From: an uncultured Bacteroidaceae bacterium
Lineage (GTDB): Bacteria > Bacteroidota > Bacteroidia > Bacteroidales > Bacteroidaceae
Assembly: GCA_904502185.1 (NCBI GenBank)
Contig: CAJGDX010000074.1
Coordinates: 1-10,995, forward strand
DNA: 10,995 nt
Direction: 5' to 3'
In this document: positions 7,205 to 10,995 of the stretch, piece by piece
Numbering within the stretch: position 1 is the first letter of the stretch
How the letters are laid out: the number at the start of each line of letters is the position of its first letter
Program-made: the position numbers and the translations under genes
Notes under the pieces: generated by a model
What the model was told of the DNA's origin: nothing
The model's database searches: none
Seen by the model: the letters and a program-made list of their open reading frames with translations, nothing else

Positions 7205-7987
7205 TTATTCCTGAATGTCGCCAACGGCAATCTGGTACTCTCTCCACAATGCGTCGACATCGGCATTTTCGCCGAATATGTGCTTGATGGCACCATTGAA
7301 CGACCAGGGAATAACCTCCAGGGCCGTTCTGTTGATTTTGCGTATGAAGTCGGGGTCTTTGTTGTCGCGCAGCCACACGAAGAAGTATCCGGCTGTTCTG
7401 TATCCATCCATGTAGTTTCCACCTTTGGGACGATCGACCTCGCCATTGAATCCGCCATTGGCTATGCGCACGGCATCAGCCACGCCTTCGATGAATGCCC
7501 AGAATACACGGTTGGTTCCGTATGTGCCGATACCCTGCGGCTCCAGCTGGTAGGCGTGTGTCAATTCGTGCAGCAACACACCGCGGGTTTCGAAAAATAC
7601 TTTGGCAGTATCGTTGTCGGTGAAGGATTTTGCCACATATTTGGTGCTGTAGTAGATTGATACCTCGCCATTGCCGCCGCCCTTGCCTGAGATTCCATCC
7701 ATCTCCTCTATTGTATAATGGAGGTTGTTAACCGGCACAATGCTGTCTTCGGGTGAAAAATAGAGTGTATTCAATACGGTTCGTGCCTGTTCGGCAATAT
7801 ACTCCTGGGGGTTGGGTATCAGACTGTGATAGATACGTGAACCTTCGCTTTCGGGAGATTTGTCCTCGAACAGGATGTTGCCAACAAAATAATCGTCCCA
7901 CTGCGATTTTGCAGCACCAGGTTTGTCTGAGCATGCGACAAAGCTTAAAGCCAGTGCCAATGCACCAATGAAATGACTCTTTTTCAT
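7205..7987 (-). CDS. Basic secretory protein (BSP) family metallopeptidase, lipoprotein
   Basis: This 260-aa protein resembles the basic secretory protein family (PF04450), first described in plants and also found in bacteria, where it is thought to be a zinc-dependent peptidase. Residues 1-19 are a lipoprotein signal ending in lipobox SFVAC, with C19 the probable anchor, so it should sit in the envelope. H140-ELTH-144 is the HExxH zinc motif; EGVADAVR at 167-174 supplies the family's downstream conserved segment and possibly the third metal ligand. The frame is open another 52 codons upstream to 8143, but that stretch lacks homology and would overlap the 48-bp palindrome, so the ATG directly before the signal peptide (7987) was chosen. 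A TAnnTTTG box lies 39 bp upstream. The substrate is unknown. The family call is good; proteolytic activity is inferred from the motif. Confidence 0.85.
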   Translation of the reverse strand: MKKSHFIGALALALSFVACSDKPGAAKSQWDDYFVGNILFEDKSPESEGSRIYHSLIPNPQEYIAEQARTVLNTLYFSPEDSIVPVNNLHYTIEEMDGISGKGGGNGEVSIYYSTKYVAKSFTDNDTAKVFFETRGVLLHELTHAYQLEPQGIGTYGTNRVFWAFIEGVADAVRIANGGFNGEVDRPKGGNYMDGYRTAGYFFVWLRDNKDPDFIRKINRTALEVIPWSFNGAIKHIFGENADVDALWREYQIAVGDIQE

Positions 7988-8025
7988 AGTTATGTTGTTA
8001 AGTTTAATTTGTTTCTTACGGACAA

Positions 8026-8033
8026 CAAAAATA
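8026..8033 (-). promoter_or_regulatory. Probable -7 box of the BSP gene
   Basis: TATTTTTG on the minus strand matches TAnnTTTG and lies 38 bp before the ATG at 7987, giving a leader of about 30 nt. The expected -33 position holds a run of T (TTTT rather than TTTG), so the match is partial. The box lies downstream of the 48-bp palindrome, consistent with the BSP gene being transcribed separately from the sigma operon. Confidence 0.5.
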
Positions 8034-8104
8034 CAAAGAAATAGAAAAAGTAAAAAGAAATGTGGTGCAATTATATTAATATATGACTGACGCCATATTA
8101 TATA

Positions 8105-8152
8105 AATCAATGTGTGAGGATGAACCGATCGGTTCATCCTCACACATTGATT
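8105..8152. terminator. 48-bp perfect palindrome, probable operon terminator
   Basis: Positions 8105-8128 and 8129-8152 are exact reverse complements (24-bp arms, no spacer; centre GAACCGATCGGTTC). It begins 47 bp past the stop of the last gene of the sigma operon and lies upstream of the BSP promoter, so termination of the operon is the likeliest role. The minus-strand bases after it are AT-rich (TATATAATAT) without a clean T-run. The length and perfection are more than a terminator needs, so another role, such as a protein-binding site, is possible. Confidence 0.7.
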
Positions 8153-8199
8153 GCCATACTTCTTTTCTTTCAGGTAATTAGCGTCAACCTTCTTTAACT

Positions 8200-9126
8200 T
8201 TAACGATGTCCTATTATTATACCTGCTGAAAACGGGTGAAAGCCCGGTGAGTAGTTGGTGTCGAGTATGTTCATTGGTGAATATTTTATGTAGAAGGCCA
8301 GAGGACGTATGCCCACTTCGGCTTTGAAATCTGCTGTAACAGTATTCTGGTGTATGTTGCTGCTTGTCTCTTTCTTTTTCTCTCCGTCGACTTTGTAGCG
8401 TGTTTTGATTGAACCATGTGTGTTGAAGTTTACCACAGGGCCTACGCCGATGTCAATATGCTTTGCAAGTTTTTGTCTGTACATAAGCTCCAGCGTCATA
8501 CTGAAAACCTTTACCCTCGAAAATTTAATCTCTGCACCCGTAGGGTATGGGGCAATTGTCAGGTTGTTACCATCTTTCAGGAATCTGTTATCGCCTTTCA
8601 TGCGGAAATTTCGCCAGTTCACACCAAAGTTAAGTTCAACCCTTCCGCTCTTGTAAGGCTTGTATTGCCATGAGAGCAGTTTGTTCAGCGTAAACTCTAC
8701 ACCGCCGTTTGCCATTTTTGCATCCATGCCCTCGGCCTGGTCGGTGGCGGCTGCGAGTCCTATTCCAAATTCCGATTTTTCTAACAGGGCCATTTCAAAT
8801 TTGTTATTGTTGTATTGTTTGCGCTGTTTCTCTTCTTTCTCTTTCTTGCTGCCTATGAAGGGTATGTCGAAGTTCCAGTCGCTGTTCTTCTCTTTGATTA
8901 TGCTTGTGCTTTGTGCAAGTCCCCCTTTTTCAATCTTGTAGTTGTAGCCATTGCCGCTCACCTCTACGGCTATTCTATTGTCGTTGTTTACAATCTTTAC
9001 GCTGTCGGGTCTGTATGCGACAATGATGCTGTCACGTTCCACTGAGTATTGTTTGAGGTTGCTTTGTGCATTTGTTGCATAGGTTGCCGACAGCAGTAGC
9101 ATTGCCGAGATTATTGATTTTTTCAT
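8200..9126 (-). CDS. Predicted outer-membrane beta-barrel protein, unknown function
   Basis: This 308-aa protein is not assigned to a named family. Residues 1-20 are a signal peptide (cleavage after TNA, before Q21). A region of about 25-75 with alternating polar and hydrophobic residues is followed by a charged stretch rich in K, E and Q (about 93-108). From about 118 onward the sequence reads like antiparallel membrane strands (GIGLAAAT, GRVELNFGVNWRNFRM, FSMTLELMYRQ, IDIGVGPVVNFNTHG, VGIRPLAFYIKY) and ends in FSAGIIIGHR, a strand-like terminus as in Bacteroidales outer-membrane beta-barrels. It is the last gene of the sigma-factor operon, 22 bp after its neighbour, so it is probably made under control of that sigma factor and may take part in sensing or responding to envelope state. 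The barrel is inferred from pattern, not from a recognised domain. Confidence 0.75.
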   Translation of the reverse strand: MKKSIISAMLLLSATYATNAQSNLKQYSVERDSIIVAYRPDSVKIVNNDNRIAVEVSGNGYNYKIEKGGLAQSTSIIKEKNSDWNFDIPFIGSKKEKEEKQRKQYNNNKFEMALLEKSEFGIGLAAATDQAEGMDAKMANGGVEFTLNKLLSWQYKPYKSGRVELNFGVNWRNFRMKGDNRFLKDGNNLTIAPYPTGAEIKFSRVKVFSMTLELMYRQKLAKHIDIGVGPVVNFNTHGSIKTRYKVDGEKKKETSSNIHQNTVTADFKAEVGIRPLAFYIKYSPMNILDTNYSPGFHPFSAGIIIGHR

Positions 9127-9148
9127 ATCTTTTTGTATTTTCCGGTTA

Positions 9149-9592
9149 TTACTTTTTAAACATCTTTTTTAGCTCTTCGAGAGTTACGTAGCCCTCGATG
9201 TAGACTACCGTCACTTCGTTTGGCTCCTCCACGCGCAGCGAACTGTTGCGATAGAACAGATAGCGGTATTTCTTATTCTTGGGCTCGAAAAGGTAGAAGG
9301 CGTAGTAGAGCTTGCCGTTTACGTAACCACACTCCTTGTCGATGGTATTCTTGCCATCCTTTTCCACCAATTGTTCAATTTCGTCGTAGATGCGACTGTT
9401 TCTTGTGGTTATCCTTCGGAAGAGTGTAAGATTGTAGGGCTTAAGGTATCTGCCCTCGAGGTGCGAAGCTGTGAACATTGTTTCCCAACGTCCAGGGTCG
9501 TTGAACAGTGGCGATATGTTGAGTCCGCTTTGTGCCTTTGCTGCCGATATACACAGCAACGACAGTATGATTATGAGAAAATGTTTTTTCAT
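9149..9592 (-). CDS. Small exported protein in sigma operon (DUF6108-like)
   Basis: This 147-aa protein has a clear signal peptide at 1-20 (LLCISAAKA, before Q21) and no other membrane segment, so it should be periplasmic or loosely envelope-bound. From memory its middle part (RWETMFTASHLEGRYLKPYN and the following LFRRITTRN) resembles Bacteroidales proteins labelled DUF6108, but this is unverified and no function is known for them. The start codon overlaps the stop of the anti-sigma-like gene by an ATGA (9592-9589), suggesting translational coupling. The frame is open further upstream to 10069, but that part overlaps the neighbour's coding sequence in another frame and lacks protein character. 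The coupling suggests it works with the anti-sigma-like protein, perhaps as a periplasmic partner in signal sensing. Confidence 0.82.
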   Translation of the reverse strand: MKKHFLIIILSLLCISAAKAQSGLNISPLFNDPGRWETMFTASHLEGRYLKPYNLTLFRRITTRNSRIYDEIEQLVEKDGKNTIDKECGYVNGKLYYAFYLFEPKNKKYRYLFYRNSSLRVEEPNEVTVVYIEGYVTLEELKKMFKK

Positions 9593-10044
9593 CTTGTGCT
9601 GAATATATTGTTTAATTGTTTTTCGATGGAATTGCTCTCTATGGTGTTGCCCATCATTTGCATTGTGTGCTGCATCTGTTGCAGTACGACTGCCTCGTCG
9701 GTATACTCTTTGCCGTCGACGTAGGCTATGCAGATGTCGTGTGTAGGCTGTGGGGCTGAATACCATAGGGCGGTGGATATTATGGCTGCGACGATGGCTG
9801 CTGCACTCCACTTTATGGTGTTGCCTCTTCCCTTGCTGTTCTTGTTTTTGGCTTTTCGCGTTACAAAGTATCCCATCACTGCTTTTATCTCGTCGAAGCG
9901 TGGGGACGAGGCCTGCGGGCTGCCGAGAAACTCTCTGAGTTCCTCCTCTTCTTGCAGGGTGGTGAGAGCGTCGAAATATCGTTCGGCAAGTTCTTCCCAC
10001 TCGCTGATGCTTCTTTTTGTGTTGTATTTTTTCTCTTTTTTCAT
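9589..10044 (-). CDS. Anti-sigma-factor-like single-TM protein
   Basis: This 151-aa protein has an N-terminal cytoplasmic part (1-76) with an acidic helix (EEEELREFL at 32-40) and a basic juxtamembrane stretch (RKAKNKNSKGRGNTIK). One membrane helix follows at about 79-96, and then a periplasmic tail of about 55 residues ending in a helical, Q- and M-rich segment. This is the layout of a membrane anti-sigma factor whose cytoplasmic part holds the sigma factor until a signal arrives. No zinc HxxxCxxC anti-sigma motif and no FecR domain is present. Its start overlaps the stop of the sigma gene by ATGA (10044-10041) and its stop overlaps the next start in the same way, fitting balanced production. 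The role rests on position and topology rather than on a recognised domain. Confidence 0.8.
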   Translation of the reverse strand: MKKEKKYNTKRSISEWEELAERYFDALTTLQEEEELREFLGSPQASSPRFDEIKAVMGYFVTRKAKNKNSKGRGNTIKWSAAAIVAAIISTALWYSAPQPTHDICIAYVDGKEYTDEAVVLQQMQHTMQMMGNTIESNSIEKQLNNIFSTR

Positions 10045-10538
10045 TGCTCTCTCTGTTTGTAAATTTCACGAATCTTTTTTCTTGCTCTCGACAGTTGCAT
10101 TCTTACCGCAGTCGGTTGCATATTCAATTCTGCTGCAATCTCTTCTATGCTTTTGCTGTTAAATTCCCTCTCCCTTACTATTCTTTGCTGTGTGTCGCTA
10201 AGTTCACGGTTTATAATATCTTCTACTTCTGTGAGCAGTGCCTCTTTCTCGTCGCTGCTCTGTTTGTCATCTTCTATGCTGTCGCGCTCTTCGTCTATCG
10301 GCACTGTTTCGAGTCGTCGTTTGCGTTGTTTGTCTATGCAAATGTTCTTTATGGTTGTGGTGGTCAGTGCTTCGGCCTCGGTGGTGCTGTTTATTGTGTC
10401 GCGCCGAGGCCATAGTCGGCAGAAGGCCTCTTGCAGAGCGTCCTCTGCTTCCTCGTCGTGAGGTAGCAGTTTTGAGGCAATTTGCAGGAATTTTCTGCGC
10501 ATTGCTGTGAATGTGGTTATTAGTTGTTTGTCGCTCAT
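10041..10538 (-). CDS. ECF-type RNA polymerase sigma factor
   Basis: This 165-aa protein has the two domains of an extracytoplasmic-function sigma-70 factor. Region 2 (about 8-75) contains DEEAEDALQEAFCRLWPRRD and the basic IDKQRKRR end; an acidic linker follows (EERDSIEDDKQSSDEKEA). Region 4 (about 105-160) holds ELSDTQQRIV and the helix-turn-helix SIEEIAAELNMQPTAVRMQLSRARKKIRE that would read the -35 element. It directs RNA polymerase to a dedicated promoter set, probably including its own operon. It is the first gene of a four-gene unit and overlaps the anti-sigma-like gene by 4 nt, the usual sigma/anti-sigma arrangement. It is not followed by FecR or SusC/SusD genes, so it is not the polysaccharide-utilisation type of ECF system. 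Its signal is unknown. Confidence 0.93.
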   Translation of the reverse strand: MSDKQLITTFTAMRRKFLQIASKLLPHDEEAEDALQEAFCRLWPRRDTINSTTEAEALTTTTIKNICIDKQRKRRLETVPIDEERDSIEDDKQSSDEKEALLTEVEDIINRELSDTQQRIVREREFNSKSIEEIAAELNMQPTAVRMQLSRARKKIREIYKQREQ

Positions 10539-10700
10539 CTTGTTTTTGTGGCTCTTCTGTTATGCTAAACGTGGCTTCTTGCGAAATGTAACACCAGGGT
10601 TACAACTTTTTTTCAAAAAAACTCAAAATTTTTGAATTAACGTCGGTCGGGTATAAGGTTTTTTTCTGTTTGCTCTGTAGATTAAGGTTCTAATATCTTA
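10539..10700. other. Leader and promoter region of the sigma operon
   Basis: Together with the repeat to its right this makes a 457-bp stretch without a gene. Positions 10605-10640 are very rich in A and T. No TAnnTTTG with a correctly spaced TTTG was found on the minus strand; the nearest is TACATTTC (10590-10583), one base off. This would fit an operon read by its own sigma factor rather than by the housekeeping one. The inverted repeat at 10587-10604 is the only structured site seen. Confidence 0.45.
10587..10604. promoter_or_regulatory. Inverted repeat upstream of the sigma gene
   Basis: TGTAAC and GTTACA, 6-bp arms with a 6-bp spacer (ACCAGG), lie 49 bp before the sigma-factor start codon. 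GTAAC-type sequences occur in -35 elements of many ECF sigma promoters, including Bacteroidetes ones as I remember them. On the minus strand TGTAACC here could be the -35 element of an autoregulated promoter, but no CGTC-type -10 box stands at the expected 16-17 bp. A repressor site is an alternative. Confidence 0.35.
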
Positions 10701-10995
10701 TAGTTTACTGTCAATTTTACCCTTAATCTTTGGTTGCGATAGTTTAAAGTAGTATTCTCTATCATGTTCTTTTGCCGGGCAAAAGAACCAAAAGCCCCGG
10801 CACACGGGACGCAGCATTGCCCTCTGCGAACTTCGGCTGCGCTCGTTTAAAATGTAAGTAAACTTCCATTCACTCGCTTGCACGAACTTTCGGCTCTGCC
10901 TTTGTTCAGAAGTTGCCTAAAGGCAACATTCTTCAGTCGGTGGCGAGCCTTGTCGCTCGAGCCTTTTCGTCCGTTTTTCGGGCGTTGCGGAACTC
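10701..10995 (+). repeat. Dispersed hairpin-rich repeat, copy B, cut by window edge
   Basis: This is the second copy of the repeat at 5179-5401, in the same orientation. It carries the same palindrome (10766-10788), the CCCCGGCACACGGGACGCAG stretch and the hairpin at 10912-10927, here GTTGCC-TAAA-GGCAAC. It has about 75 bp (10817-10891) absent from copy A, bounded by similar direct repeats, CGAACTTCGGCTGC at 10827 and CGAACTTTCGGCTCTGC at 10883. It sits upstream of the sigma operon, about 160 bp from its first start codon, and is cut at GCGGAACTC, just where copy A goes on towards the DnaA-box pair. Whether that pair follows here too cannot be seen. Confidence 0.85.

Noticed and set aside
7988..8143. 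Longer start for the BSP gene (52 extra codons)
   Set aside because: The extension would cover the promoter-like box and half of the 48-bp palindrome and would bury a perfect lipoprotein signal in the middle of the protein.
9593..10069. Longer start for the small exported protein (306 aa in all)
   Set aside because: The extra part overlaps the anti-sigma-like gene in another frame and is an arginine- and histidine-rich shadow; the signal peptide marks the true start at 9592.

Overview
The window looks like a piece of a Bacteroidales chromosome (a gut Bacteroides/Prevotella-type organism). The grounds are: plant-polysaccharide glycosidases with export signals, a lipoprotein GH78-type enzyme, a Bacteroidales-style ECF sigma operon, AT-rich leaders without clear Shine-Dalgarno sequences, and several matches to the Bacteroidetes promoter (TTTG, 19-21 bp, TAnnTTTG). 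The genus cannot be fixed from what is visible. No rRNA, tRNA, CRISPR array, transposase or SusC/SusD pair is present.

Left part (1-5095): two divergently transcribed glycosidase genes share an AT-rich intergenic region of about 250 bp. On the minus strand is a modular GH51 alpha-L-arabinofuranosidase. On the plus strand is a GH78-type alpha-L-rhamnosidase lipoprotein. Together they suggest trimming of arabinose and rhamnose from pectic side chains (RG-I/arabinan) at the cell envelope, although neither substrate is proven by sequence. A strong hairpin follows the GH51 gene.

Middle (5096-8152): a gene-free stretch of 535 bp holds one copy of a dispersed, hairpin-rich repeat. Beside it lies a perfect inverted pair of consensus DnaA boxes (TTATCCACA / TGTGGATAA), and the stretch ends in a strong bidirectional terminator. 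Two minus-strand genes follow: a DUF1846/UPF0371 protein whose best promoter lies only 8 nt from its start codon, and a lipoprotein of the basic secretory protein (BSP) family with an HELTH zinc-protease motif. A perfect 48-bp palindrome separates the BSP gene from the next operon.

Right part (8200-10538): a compact minus-strand operon is read in the order ECF sigma factor, one-TM anti-sigma-like protein, small exported protein, and predicted outer-membrane beta-barrel protein. The first three genes are joined by two 4-nt ATGA stop/start overlaps and the fourth follows after 22 bp. This layout suggests an envelope-sensing regulatory unit. Upstream of it, running off the right edge, is a second copy of the dispersed repeat in the same orientation, carrying about 75 bp of extra sequence.

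The most unusual material is non-coding: the dispersed repeat with a compensatory-type base change in one hairpin, the DnaA-box palindrome at its edge, and the 48-bp palindrome.
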